Below, piece by piece: positions 45,044 through 56,235 of a stretch of DNA of 64,000 nt (position 1 is the stretch's first letter; the number at the start of each line of letters is the position of its first letter). Location of the stretch: the NCBI RefSeq assembly GCF_901001165.1, contig NC_042968.1, positions 81,660,064 through 81,724,063 on the forward strand, read 5' to 3'. Source of the DNA: Salmo trutta (lineage: Eukaryota > Chordata > Actinopteri > Salmoniformes > Salmonidae). Below the pieces are notes generated by a model that ran no database searches, was not told where the DNA came from, and worked only from the letters and a program-made list of their open reading frames with translations. Both the position numbers and the translations under genes were made by a program.

Positions 45044-47436
45044 TTACAGTCTCTGTCTGTGAAACGTACACCACAGAATAAATTGGATGGCAGAGAACAG
45101 CCTGTCCTCTGTCATCACAAGTGGTATCTCACATGCTGTTCCTTCCCATCTGGCAAGAATCTGATCAACATATCTGCGAACCACTTTACCATCTCCCAAA
45201 ATTACCTTGTAGGAGACAGGACCAGTCACTGAGTCTATGAATCCAGTAATCCATTTTGGCCCATAACTGAAATTTCTGGTAAGGACAGGGTCCCCCTCTC
45301 CAAAACTTTGGCCCTTAGTACGTTTGTCAAGGTTCTCTTTCTGTCTGTTTTGTTTGCGTTCAACTTTCCTTTTCAGTTCTGGATAGAATAGGTTCAGTGT
45401 GGAGCGTAGTCTACAACCTAATAACATTTCAGCAGGAGAAAGTCCTGTTGTGGATGAAGGTGTTATTCTGTAGCTGAACAGAACACGTGACACTTTTGCT
45501 GCTATGCTCCCTTCTGCATTTTTCTTCATAATTTCTTTGAAGGTCTGTTCTGCGCATTCCGCCAGTCCATTAGAAGATGGATGATATGGAGCAGATGTCA
45601 CAATACCGTTGTTTCTGAAGAATTCTTGTGTTTCTGTACTCATGAAACAGGTTGCATTGTCACTCACCACCATCTCAGGTATGCATTGGTTACTAAAGCT
45701 CTGCCGTAGGCAATCTATAGTGCTGGTGGATGAAGCAGAACTAAATAGGAGACACATCCATCCATTTTGAATGTGCATCGATGATTATCAGGAACATTTT
45801 CTCCATGAATGGCCCTGCATAATCTATCTTCAATCTTCTCCACGGTTTCTCTGGAAACTCCCAAGGGTGGAGTGGAGCTGCTGCTGGTGTCTTTCTGTGT
45901 TCCTGACACGTGTTACAAGTCTTGACTAGATTCTCTATCTCCTGATCTAGTTTTGGCCACCATAAGTAACTCCTAGCCAATGCTTTCATACGCGAAACTT
46001 CAGGGTGACTCTGATGTAGCTGCTGTAGGATAGCCTGGCATGCTGGGAGTTGAATAATCAATCGTGCTCCCCATAAAATGCAACAATCCTGTACGATCAA
46101 CACTTTTTTCCTGACACTGTATGGTGTGAATTCAGTCCCTTCTGTTTGTTGTGGCCTTCCACTTACCACATATTCTCTAACTCTAGACAGTACTGTATCT
46201 TCACCTGTCCAGGTTCTCACTTGCTCTGCAGTCATGAGTACCATGTCTGTATCCACGAACGTTAGCACTCTGTCCTCTTGAGCTGTTATGATGGGTGTGT
46301 ACGGCAGCGGAAGATGGCTCAAGGTATCTGTGTTCCCATGGTACTTTCCTGCCTTGAAAACAATGACGTACTCGTACCCCTCAAAGTCACTGCCCACCTC
46401 TGGATTCTCGGGAGACACCATCTGTGGAACTGCCTTCATTTCATTGAAAAGAGACAGTAAAGGTTTATGACCTGTATATATGGTAAACTTCCTGCCATGT
46501 ATGTATTTGTGGAAACTCTGAACCCCAAACATTACTGCTTACCCCTCTTGTCTAGTTGGGAATAGTTATTTTCTGCTGTGTTAAGAGTTCTAGAAATAAA
46601 CCCTATTGGTCTCTCAGTTCTGTCCTGCATACGTTGTAACAGAACTGCCCCTTCGCTGTAGGGTGACACATCAAACAAGAGAATGATTTTGCAAACGAAG
46701 CCTCCTGCTCTTTCCCCCACCGCCACTTTGTCTCTTTACACTAGTGTGTGAAAAGCTGCTAACACTGTTGACAAGTTTGGCAAAAACCTGTCATAATGGC
46801 TTAGCAGTCCCAAGTAACCTGTTATAATGGTTTAGCAGTCCCAGGTAACCATTATAACAGGTTACCTGCGATGGCTAAACCATTATGACAGGTTTTTGCC
46901 AAACTTCTCATCAGGTAACCTGTTTAGCAGTCCCATGTAACCTGTTATATTGGTTTAGCAGTCCCAGGTAACCTGTTATAATAGTTTAGCAGTCCCAGGT
47001 AACCCATTATAATAGTTTAGCGGTCCCAGGTAAGCTTTTGACTCAATCACATTTGTAGGAGAAGGTGCGTTCTGGATTGCTTGTACCTTTAGTGGATTTA
47101 GTGGATGGATACCTGTGGCATCCCAGGAACACTGCCTTGTTCCCATGAAGGTACACTTACTCGGCTTGAGACGTAAGCCCTCGCTCTCCAATCTTTGTAG
47201 GACCTGAGTAAGTGTGCTCAGATGCTCCTGGACTCCTCCCCATCACCAGGATGTCATCCAAGTAAATGGCAAGATGGAATCCCTTGAAGTACGCCCTCAA
47301 TGGTTCTCTGAAAAATAGCAGGACTGCTGGAGACACCAAAAGGTAAATGTTTATACATAAACAACCCCTTGTGTGTATTTACTGTACAATACTTCAATTC
47401 CTCATCCAGAGTGATCTGTTGATATGCATGGCTCAT
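45044..47436 (-). pseudogene. Gypsy pol: RT, RNase H, integrase
   Basis: 47436-47254 encodes RT (SHAYQQITLDEE, YKHLPFGVSSSPAIFQR). 47339-47157 encodes FHLAIYLDDILVMG, the YLDD site. 46726-46532 and 46532-45741 encode RNase H (GFISRTLNTAENNYSQLDK, GRKFTIYTGHKPLLSLFNEM, where the usual T-D-H is T-G-H, so a catalytic Asp is lost) and the integrase zinc-binding region (HQSHPEVSRMKALARSYLWW, CNTCQEHRK). 45778-45044 encodes the integrase core and end (SDNATCFMSTETQEF, SSNGLAECAEQTFKEI with the Glu, MLLGCRLRSTLNLFYPELK). Frameshifts and the expansion in RT make it non-functional. Confidence 0.9.
46770..47035. repeat. 31-bp tandem repeat with foldback inside gypsy RT
   Basis: The unit ttagcagtcccaggtaacctg plus ttataatggt recurs at 31-bp spacing (46801, 46832; 46924, 46955, and two more). 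Between them 46845-46912 is an inverted copy of 46772-46838. The unit translates on the minus strand as LGLLNHYN-like sequence, so it derives from RT coding DNA. Confidence 0.85.
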
Positions 47437-47520
47437 ATCTAACTTTGTAAATAGATCCTCAGTTTTTTTAATAAGATACTGCTCAACTTGTATACTCTTA
47501 ACAGTCAGATTATGGGGGAA

Positions 47521-48355
47521 CCAACACCATATTAGTGCCCATGATTTTAGAATGAGATCTTCGACGAGCAGGTGTCCACATACTTTCGGTCATGTAGTGT
47601 TTTTGTGCATCTGTAACTCACTCATCATTGCTCACAATTCATTCAGGATTATCCGTAATCATGGTAGCCTCCACATTAATGTAGAAGTGTTTAGAAACAT
47701 ATTGTATTCATATTTACAATACAAGTGACTGCAAAATTACACAATACATTATTTACCATTCATTAATATTAGGCACAAAATAATCAGAAACACAACCAAA
47801 ACAAACAGCAAATGCATCCAAAACATTTGTAGAGTCACAAGCTTGATGTAGTCATTGCATTTGTACAAAAAGTGTTGTAATTTCTAGAACGGTTCTCCCG
47901 ATATGGATGAAAATATCCTCAAATGAAAGCTGACTGTCTGCACTTTAACTTAGTCATTGATTGATTTCAAATCCAAAGTTTTGGAGTATTGAGCCAAAAG
48001 AATAAAAAAATGCTTCACTGTCCCAATAATTACAGAGGACACTAACTGAAATCATAGGCCTAATTGTACTGTAGAGCACTTTCTATTTGCACACAATATA
48101 GCTGGATCACCCCGTCCTGCCCCTAGGGGTCCACCGCCTTGTAGCGCCCCAACCCAAGACACCCCACTCAGCTTTAGGATCTTAGTGAAACATTCATTAT
48201 TGGTTTTAGGTCTGTTAGGCCAAGGCCAGAGTGACAACCAATAGTACTGCAGACCCCCAGGGCCAGGACTGAGCAGCCCAGCATCGAGGGATTGCCAAAA
48301 TAAATATCTCCCCTGACGTGGGCATGTTTTCGATACATACTCCTTTTGTCGCACA
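47521..48355. other. DNA-transposon end fragments and unassigned sequence
   Basis: 47520-47600 (gatcttcgacgagcaggtgt then ccacatactttcggtcatgt) resembles the right end of a Tc1-type MITE. 47990-48045 (cactgtcccaataattacag) resembles the end of another DNA transposon. No coding evidence. Confidence 0.45.
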
Positions 48356-48360
48356 GTATT

Positions 48361-51162
48361 CAGGTAAGACTCAAGTGCAGACTGTGCTGAAGTAACAATG
48401 CTTATTGTAACAGGGGCAGGCAAACGACAGGTCAAGGCAGGGGTTGATAATCCAGAGTAGTGGGGACAAGGTACAGGACGACAGGCAGGCGCAGGGTCAG
48501 GTCAGGCAGAGGTCGGTAATCCAGAGCAGGGGCAAAGGTAGAGGACGGCAGGCAGGCTCAGGGTCAGGGGCAGGCAGACGGGCTCAGAGTCAGGACAGGC
48601 AAGGGTCAAAACCAGGAGGACGAGAAAAAGAGAGACTGGGGAAAAACAGGAGCTGAGAAAACACTGGTTGACTTGAACAAACAAGACGAACTGGCACAGA
48701 TAGACAGAAAACACAGGTATAAATACCCAGGGGATAAGCGGGGAAGATGGGCGTCACCTGGAGGGGGGTGGAGAAAAGCACAAGGACAACTGAAACAGAT
48801 CAGGGCGTGACAGCCCCCCAAGGGGCACATACCTGGTTGAGCGGGGTGCCAGCGCTGGAACTCAGAGATGAGGCCTGGGCCCAGGATGTCCCTAACGGAG
48901 ACCCAGCACCTCTCCTCCAGGCCATAACCCTCCCAGTCAACCAGGTACTGGAATCCCCTGCCCCGAGGTCGAATCTTCAGGAGACGTCTCACCATACATG
49001 CCGTCAATGAGATGGGGGAGAGGGGTGGGCCTGGAAACAGGTGACAAGGGGCAGTCAGACATGGTTTTAACTCTAGACACAGAAAAGGTAGGACAAATAC
49101 GGAGGGCACGGGGCAACAGAGTAAACAACAGAGGGGCTGATGATCTTGGAGCGTGGGGGAAAAGTCTCGGCTTCTGGGGTTGTAGCCGCGTCACTATAGC
49201 AGCGTGCCAACGCCTCAGGCTTGACCCTCTTGGATACTGGTCGGTGCTTCGGAAGCAAAGTGGCCCAGGCCTTACTGAACCCCTCCTGGAGGTCCTGGTA
49301 CTCTGCGGAGCTGGTGGAGAGGTCTGGGGCAATTTCCAAGCCACCAGGACGACGTCCTGGGGCAGGCAGAGCTGATTTCAGGCAATGAGTGTGGCAGGAT
49401 GGGCTCCAGCCCACGATGGCACCAGTCGCCCAGTCAATTGAAGGATTGTGTGACTGGAGCCAAGAGAATCCCAATACCAAGGGAACCTGTGGAGACTCAA
49501 CCAGTAGGAATTTGATCATCTCGCTGTAGTTTCTCGACACTCGTAGATTGACAGGGGTGGTCTGGTGGGTGACCCAGCCTATAGAGCGCCCATCCAGCAC
49601 TCTAACACACATGGAAATGGAGAGGGGTTGAGGTGGGATGCCCAGCTCGGACGCCAGGGTAACGTCCATGAGACTCACATCGGCCCCCCAGTCGATGAGT
49701 ACCTGGAGAGACTTGGACTGGTCGCCCCACCACAGGATGGCATGGAGAGGGGGGTGAGCAAGGGGAGATTAAAATTATCTTTAAGGCCCACCAGAGGACT
49801 CATTCCAATGAATGAGCTAGGTATCTTGAAGGGACAGGTAGACACATAATGACCGGCAGTACCGCAATACAGACAACTCTGGGTCTCAAGTCTGCATACG
49901 CGTTCGGCTGGAGAAAGCCCTGCCGAGCTGCATCGGCTCGGGAAGATGTGAATAGGCAGTCTCCGGAGGCTCTTGGAGGGACTTGGGTAAGCTCGGATCC
50001 TCTTGGGGACGTAGACGCCGGGGACTTCCAGAGTTCATCAGATGCAAGGTGGGATCCCTGAGTGAGCGATTGGGTCTGCAATCGGACCTCTCTACCTCCT
50101 ACATTCTCGTAGCCGACCATCGATCCGGATGGTTAAAGCGATGAGTGAGTCGAGATCCGTTGGTAGTTCTTGGGCTGCCAGCTCATCCTTTACCTCCTCC
50201 GATAATCCACGCAGGAACGTGTCGAACAGCTCTTCCGGGTTCCAGGTACCCTCCGCTGCTAGCGTGGGGAACTCCACCGCATAGTCTGCCACACTGAGGG
50301 TGTCCTGCCAAAGCTGGAGTAACTTCCAGGCAGCCTTCCTCCTGGACACCGGAGCCTCTAAAACTTCTCACCTCCGCCACGAATACCTCCAGACTGAGGC
50401 AGACAGCGGATTGTTGCTCCAACATCGCTGTTGCCGAGGTGAGTGCCCTCCCAGACATCAGCTTAATAATGTACTCTATCTTTGAGTGGTCCGAGGGGAA
50501 CGAAGAAGGCTGCAGCTCGAAAACGAGGGAGCACTGGGAGAGAAAGGCCCGGCAGGTTCTGGATCTCCATTTTAGATCTCTGGGGGAGGTAAGCGGGGTT
50601 CCCGGGAAACCGGGGTGATGGCGCTGCCACCAGCCGTGTTACTGAGGGGCTGGGAGGTTACCGTCGTGGTAGGCTGCCTGGGAGGCAACCCACGGAATGG
50701 CTCCCGCAATGCGTCCAATGCTAGGTCGTGGCATTCGGCCACATCCTGGAACCCTTCCATCAGACCGCGAAGCAACTCCTCATGTCTACTAATGATGGCT
50801 GCATGGGAGGAGATGGCATTGCGGAGCTGATCCAAGATTGCTGAGTCAGTCATTGCCAGTTCGTACTGTCAGGTTTCTGGTAAGACCCAAGTGCAGACTG
50901 TGTTGAAGTAACAATGCTTATTGTAACAGGGGCAGGCAAACGACAGGTCAAGGCAGACAGGGGTTAACAATCCAGAGAAGGGGCAAAGGTATAGGACTGC
51001 AGGCAGGCTCAGGGTCAGATGCAAGCAGAGTGGTCAGGCAGGCGGGCTCAGAGTCAGGACAGGCAAGGGTCAAAACCAGGAGGACGAGAAAAAGAGAGAC
51101 TGGGGAAAAACAGGATGGTGGAGACAAGCACAAGGACAGGTGAAACAGATCAGGGTGTGACA
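48361..51162 (-). mobile_element. Internally deleted gypsy provirus-like element with both LTRs
   Basis: A minus-strand element flanked by the 5-bp duplication GTATT at 48356-48360 and 51163-51167. The 3' LTR is 48361-48812 (452 bp) and the 5' LTR is 50868-51162 (295 bp, with an internal deletion of roughly 160 bp). Between them are gag, protease and a chromodomain, but RT, RNase H and integrase are deleted. The solo LTR at 2451-2893 belongs to the same family. It lacks the enzymes needed for its own movement. Confidence 0.9.
48606..50853 (-). pseudogene. Gypsy gag-protease joined to chromodomain end
   Basis: 50853-50572 is the gag N-terminus (MTDSAILDQLRNAISSHAAI). 50349-50092 holds further gag (LSVADYAVEFPTLAAEGTWN, LFDTFLRGLSEEVKDELAAQ). 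Near 49700-49640 the protease motif reads VLIDWGADVSLMD, where the usual catalytic D-S/T-G is D-W-G, so the protease would be inactive. 49678-49073 continues with VPLVLGFSWLQSHNPSIDW. The sequence then jumps to 49000-48840 with FQYLVDWEGYGLEERCWVSV, the chromodomain. The deletion removes about 3 kb of pol relative to an intact element. Confidence 0.85.
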
Positions 51163-51167
51163 GTATT

Positions 51168-51771
51168 CCATATATAGCATCCAGACCTTATGAAAGTTGC
51201 ACAGTATACCCTTAATCTTGAAATAAATCAAGTCTAGTGATATATAACTTGACATTTCTGCCATCCATTGTGACATTGTGGGTGGATAACCAACCTTCTA
51301 ATTAATGGCAATGCATTTCTTAGCCACCATAAATGCTAGGTCACACAGTTTATTCCCAACAGTCTTCAACATTTGGCTGCCTGACCCTGCTAAGACCCCT
51401 GTCACCATCTGATCCTGGTCAAATGAGTCACGAAAAAGAATTACCTTGGTGTACATTTATACATTATATTATCCAAGAATAAAATAATAATTGAAATAAT
51501 AATTGAAATTACCATTATTCCCAGATCCCAGACTGTAGCCTCCCCGTCAACTCAAACTTTGTATCCGTTCACTGATTGTTTTAATATACTGCAAAATTCA
51601 CCTGAGATCCGTAGACTGGTCTTCTCTGGCTGTCTGACCCTGCAGGGACACTTGTCACCATCTGATCCTGCTAAGACATAATGAGCATAGTGTTGTGTAC
51701 TGACTGTGCACCATGAAAGTGAAACCTGTAGAGCTGTTTATACGTGTCAGTGTGAAAAGTAGGGAATTAGC
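51168..51771. other. No gene recognised
   Basis: Unassigned sequence between the gypsy element and the Tc1-like transposon. Two diverged copies of the phrase ctgaccctgc...caccatctgatcctg occur (about 51383 and 51638), a weak local duplication. Confidence 0.4.
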
Positions 51772-51773
51772 TA

Positions 51774-53310
51774 CAGTGGGGGAAAAAAGTATTTGATCCC
51801 CTGCTGATTTTGTACGTTTGCCCACTGAATAAGAAAGGATCAGTCTATAATTTTAATGGTAGGTTTATTTGAACAGTGAGAGACAGAATAACAACAAAAA
51901 TATCGAGAACAACGCATGTCAAAAATGTTATGAATTGATTTGCATTTTAATGAGGGAAATAAGTATTTGACCCCCTCTCAATCAGAAAGATTTCTGGCTC
52001 CCAGGTGTCTTTTATACAGGTAACGAGCTGAGATTAGAAGGACACTCTTAAAGGGAGTGCTCCTAACCGCAGCTTGTTACCTGTAAAAAAGACACCTGTC
52101 CACAGAAGCAATCAATCAATCAGATTCCAAACTCTCCACCATGGCCATGACCAAAGAGCTCTCCAAGGATGTCAGGGACAAGATTGTAGACGTACACAAC
52201 GCTGGAATGGGCTACAAGACCATCGCCAAGCAGCTTGGTGAGAAGGTGACAACATTTGGTGTGATTATTCGCAAATGGAAGAAACACAAAAGAACAGTCA
52301 ATATCCCTCGGCCTGGGGCTCCATGCAAGATCTCACCTCGTGGAGTTGCAATGATTTCAAGGCAGCTGGGACCATAGTCACCAAGAAAACAATTGGTAAC
52401 ACACTACGCCGTGAAGGACTGAAATCCTGCAGCGCCCGCAAGGTCCCCCTGCTCAAGAATACATATACAGTGGGGGAAAAAAGTATCTGACTGATTCAGA
52501 GGACAACTGGTGAAAGGGTTGTGGTCAGATGAGACCAAAATGGAGCTCTTTGGCATCAACTCAACTCGCCGTGTTTGGAGGAGGAGGAATGCTGCCTATG
52601 ACCCCAAGAACACCATCTCCACCATCAAACATGGAGGTGGAAACATTATGCTTTGGGGGTGTTTTTCTGCTAAGGGGACAGGACAACTTCAACGCATCAA
52701 AGGGACGATGGACTGGGCCATGTACCGTCAAATCTTGGGTGAGAACATCCTTCCCTCAGCCAGGGCATTGAAAATGGGTTGTGGATGGGTATTCCAGCAT
52801 GACAATGACCCAAAACACACGGCCAAGGCAACAAAGGAGTGGCTCAAGAAGAAGCACATTAAGGTCCTGGAGTGGCCTAGCCAGTCTCCAGACCTTAATC
52901 CCATAGAAAATCTGTGGAGGGAGCTCAAGGTTCGAGTTGCCAAACGTCAGCCTCGAAACCTTAATGACTTGGAGAAGATCTGCAAAGAGGAGTAGGACAA
53001 AATCCCTCCTGAGATGTGTGCAAACCTGGTGGTCAACTACAAGAAACGTCCGACCTCTGTGATTGCCAACAAGGGTTTTGCCACCAAGTACTAAGTCATG
53101 TTTTGCAGAGGGGTCAAATACGTATTTCCCTCATTAAAATGCAAATCAATTTATAACATTTTTGACATGCGTTTTTCTGGATTTTTTTGTTGTTATTCTG
53201 TCTCTCAATGTTCAAATAAACCTACCATTAAAATGATAGACTGATCATTTCTTTGTAAGTGGGCAAACGTACAAAATCAGCAGGGGATCAAATACTTTTT
53301 CCCCCCACTG
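51774..53310 (+). mobile_element. Tc1-like transposon, second family
   Basis: Long inverted ends starting CAGTGGGGGAAAAAAGTATT (left) and its complement at 53291-53310, flanked by TA (51772-51773 and 53311-53312). The inverted repeats extend about 200 bp (gattttgtacgtttgcccact on both sides). An extra piece of terminal sequence occurs internally at about 52469-52490. Confidence 0.95.
52141..53093 (+). pseudogene. Tc1-like transposase with internal replacement
   Basis: The ATG at 52141 opens MAMTKELSKDVRDKIVDVHN with an HTH (GMGYKTIAKQLGEKVTTFGV). A frame change occurs near 52370. At 52460-52500 about 100 bp of expected coding DNA is replaced by sequence containing acagtgggggaaaaaagtat, a copy of the element's own end. 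The catalytic domain resumes with LWSDETKMELFG (first Asp, near 52530), FQHDNDPKHTAKAT (second Asp, near 52800) and NPIENLWRELK (Glu, near 52910), spaced as DD34E. A stop at 52993 precedes the expected C-terminus (VNYKKR, near 53040), which is still recognisable. Inactive. Confidence 0.92.
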
Positions 53311-53312
53311 TA

Positions 53313-53938
53313 GGTAAACTGACAGATTACTAACGTTATATTGCTATACTGACTTAAGGCAGAAATAATATCTAATGTTAACCAACTTTTGGCTAGTTCT
53401 AATGGTACATTAACTGGTGAAAACAAGCCAAGTTAATTTACTTCTGTTGAAACAGGACAAAACAAAGGCTACAAAACAGTGCCATACACACAACAGATGT
53501 CAGATACTGACAAATAGCTAGAGGCTAGAGCTGAACTGACTGTGGTAGCTAGCTAGCTAGTTAATTCACTAAAAGACAGAACTTCAGTCGAGAGCGGATT
53601 AAACATTAGCTAACGTTACATGTCAGTTACACTACTAGCTCAGCACTGGGAATAAAATTGTTTTTCTGTTAAGTCAAACAGCAGTTACCTTGCCAGCTAC
53701 ATCAGTCAAATAAAGAGAAGCCAGTTTCTGCTCTGCTTGTTTTACAACGCAGAGAAAAAGCACATCACACACAGACAACAGTTGCCTCTTGTTGTGTGGA
53801 GTCCGTGTGGTCCTATCTCCAGCCGTTTAAAACCACCAAACAGCCTACCCGACTGCTATGAGGTGTCTGCATGGTCCTAAAGCACACGTTTGCCGCAATT
53901 TCAGAATGTGAAAGTTGCGCCTCTGACAATTTATCTTC
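53313..53938. other. No gene recognised
   Basis: AT-rich, with agctagctagctagtt runs. No coding evidence. Confidence 0.4.
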
Positions 53939-53942
53939 TTAA

Positions 53943-55375
53943 AACCTGTCTGGGAACCCCACCTAGTCAACAGCCAGTGGAATCGCGTCGCGCGAAATAC
54001 AAATACCTCATAAATGCTATAACTTCAATTTCTCAAACATATGACTATTTTACACCATTTTATAGATACACCTCTCCTGAATCGAACCACGTTGTCCGAT
54101 TTCAAAAAGGCTTTACAGCAACAGCGAAACATTAGATTATGTTAGGAGAGTACCCAGCCCAAAATAATCACACTGCCATTTTCAAAGCAACTAGCATGCA
54201 TCACAAATACCCAAAACACAGCTAAATGCAGCACTAACCTTTGACAATCTTCATCAGATGACTCTCCTAGGACATCATGTTACACAATACAGGCATTTTT
54301 TGTTCAATAAAGTTCATATTTATATATAAAAACAGCATTTTACATTGGTGCGTGACGTTCAGAAAATATTTTCCCTCAAATGCTTCCTTTGAATCAGCGC
54401 TACAATTTACAAAATTACTATTCGAAAACATTGTTAAAATGTAATATTGTCATTCAAAGAATTATAGATTAACATTCGTGAATGCAACAGCATTGCCAGA
54501 TTTAAAAATAACTTTACTGGGAAATCACACTTTGCAATAAACGAGGTGCTATGCTCAGAAAAATAGGCTAGGCGATACAGACTAGCGCCATCTTGGAACC
54601 ATCTAAAATCAAATATACTATTGTAAATATTCCCTTACCTTTGATTATCTTCATCAGAAGGCACTTCCAGGAATCCCAGATCCACAACAAATGTAGTTTT
54701 GTTCGAAAAAGTTAATAATTTATGTCCCAATAGCTCCTTCTTGTTAGCGCGTTCAGAAGGCTACTCATAACGTACGAAGCACACGACTTGTCGTCACGAA
54801 TGTGCAAAAAATATATATTTACGTTCGTTCAAACATGTCAAACGTTGTGTAACATAAATCTTTAGGGACTTTTTCAATCAGAGCTTCAATAATATTCAAG
54901 GCGGACGATTGCATTGTCTTACTAAGCGTTTCGGAATGAAAGGGTACCCATGGGCACCCGCGCCATAGTAGTAATGGCCCTCCCTCTATGACCAACTTTC
55001 CAAGCCTCTCTTTCGGTCAGTTTCTACCGGAGAAGATTCAAACCACTTTGTAAAGACTGTTGACATCTAGTGGAAGCCTTAGGAAGTGCTAAATGAATTC
55101 TAACTCACGGTGTGTTTCATAGGCAAAGTGTTGAAGGTGATTCCACAAATCAGATTTCCACTTCCTGCATGGAATCTTCTCAGGTTTTTGCCTGCCATAT
55201 GAGTTCTGTTATACTCACAGACACCATTCAAACAGTTTTAGAAAATGGAGAGTGTTTTCTATCCAAATCTACTAATAATATGCATATTCTCGTTTCTGGG
55301 CAAGAGTAGTAACCAGTTTAAATCGGCTACGTTTTTTATCCGGCCGTGCAAATACTGCCCCCTAGCCCAGACAGG
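53943..55375 (+). mobile_element. TTAA-flanked non-coding element, copy E
   Basis: 1433 bp between TTAA at 53939-53942 and 55376-55379. The ends AACCTGTCTGGG and CCCAGACAGGTT form a clear 11-bp inverted repeat, the best-preserved pair in the family. It is more diverged from A and B in the interior and is the only copy in this window not inside a recognised transposon. Confidence 0.88.
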
Positions 55376-55486
55376 TTAAAATTTGATTTTAAACCTAACC
55401 CTAACCCCACTGTTAACCTTATGCCTAACCCTAGCTTAAAACCAAAAAGCACATTTTTGTTTTCATTTTTGAATATACAGTAGCCT

Positions 55487-55667
55487 AGCGTTTCCCTAAC
55501 TCTGTCCTCAAGATCCCAATGGTGCACGTTTTGGTTTTTGCCCAAACACTACACAGCTGATTCAAATTCTCAAAGCTTGATGATTAGTTGATTATTTGAA
55601 TCAGTAGTGCTAGGACAAAAACCAAAACGTGCACCTTTGGGTCCCGAGTGCCGAGTTTGGGAAATCC
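55487..55667. mobile_element. Palindromic MITE
   Basis: About 180 bp that can fold back. gcgtttccctaactctgtcc at the left pairs with the region gagtttgggaaatcc at the right, and tggtgcacgttttggttttt pairs with aaaaaccaaaacgtgcacct. It has the look of a short hAT-like MITE common in fish; class is inferred. Confidence 0.8.
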
Positions 55668-56044
55668 TGAGCTATACAATGGTCGACTTTGTGGCTGTGG
55701 TAACTTGTGGAAACTGTTGTTCCTCTCATTGGCTAGAATGGTCCCATCTGATCTTGCCTCCTTCCGACTGCCTTCCATTTTTGAAGACATTTATTTTAAT
55801 TCTTAGAGTGGCCACTAGTATCTGGTCAATATAATGGATAATCTCTGATTGTAGCAACTACAATATATAATTATTGTTGACAGAAATGGAGAAAGTGTCA
55901 GTTTGTCACTTTCAAGGGATTTGTTGCCATGAAATATTCAGAAACTTAGGACATTCACTCAAATTTGGGTTGTTCGTTTAGATTTTGATAAAATGAACAA
56001 GTATGCAACGACTTCCTTGTGTGGTCAGAAATACTTATTCTTCT
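55668..56044. other. No gene recognised
   Basis: Unassigned sequence. The gypsy element below begins near 56045. Confidence 0.4.
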
Positions 56045-56235
56045 TGGATGGGGTTTAACGTCAGTTGACATTCAATCCCCCTGTCGATGAGGTGGTAATT
56101 TAGTTGCCTTCTTCTTACAGAAGGCGAGAGCCAAATCGGCATACTCAGGGGGAATGCGCACAGTGGAAACCTGGTCTGGACTCTCCACCGACGTGGCACT
56201 GATGGAAACTCCCAGACACCTACCTGAACAAATCA

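Larger units (their letters stand above)
44920..47520 (-). mobile_element. Gypsy retrotransposon (RT to integrase C-terminus)
   Basis: A minus-strand gypsy copy of the family also present at 16696-17045/24122-24960. The RT region carries an internal 31-bp tandem expansion with a foldback (46770-47035). LTRs and gag are not seen. Confidence 0.88.
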
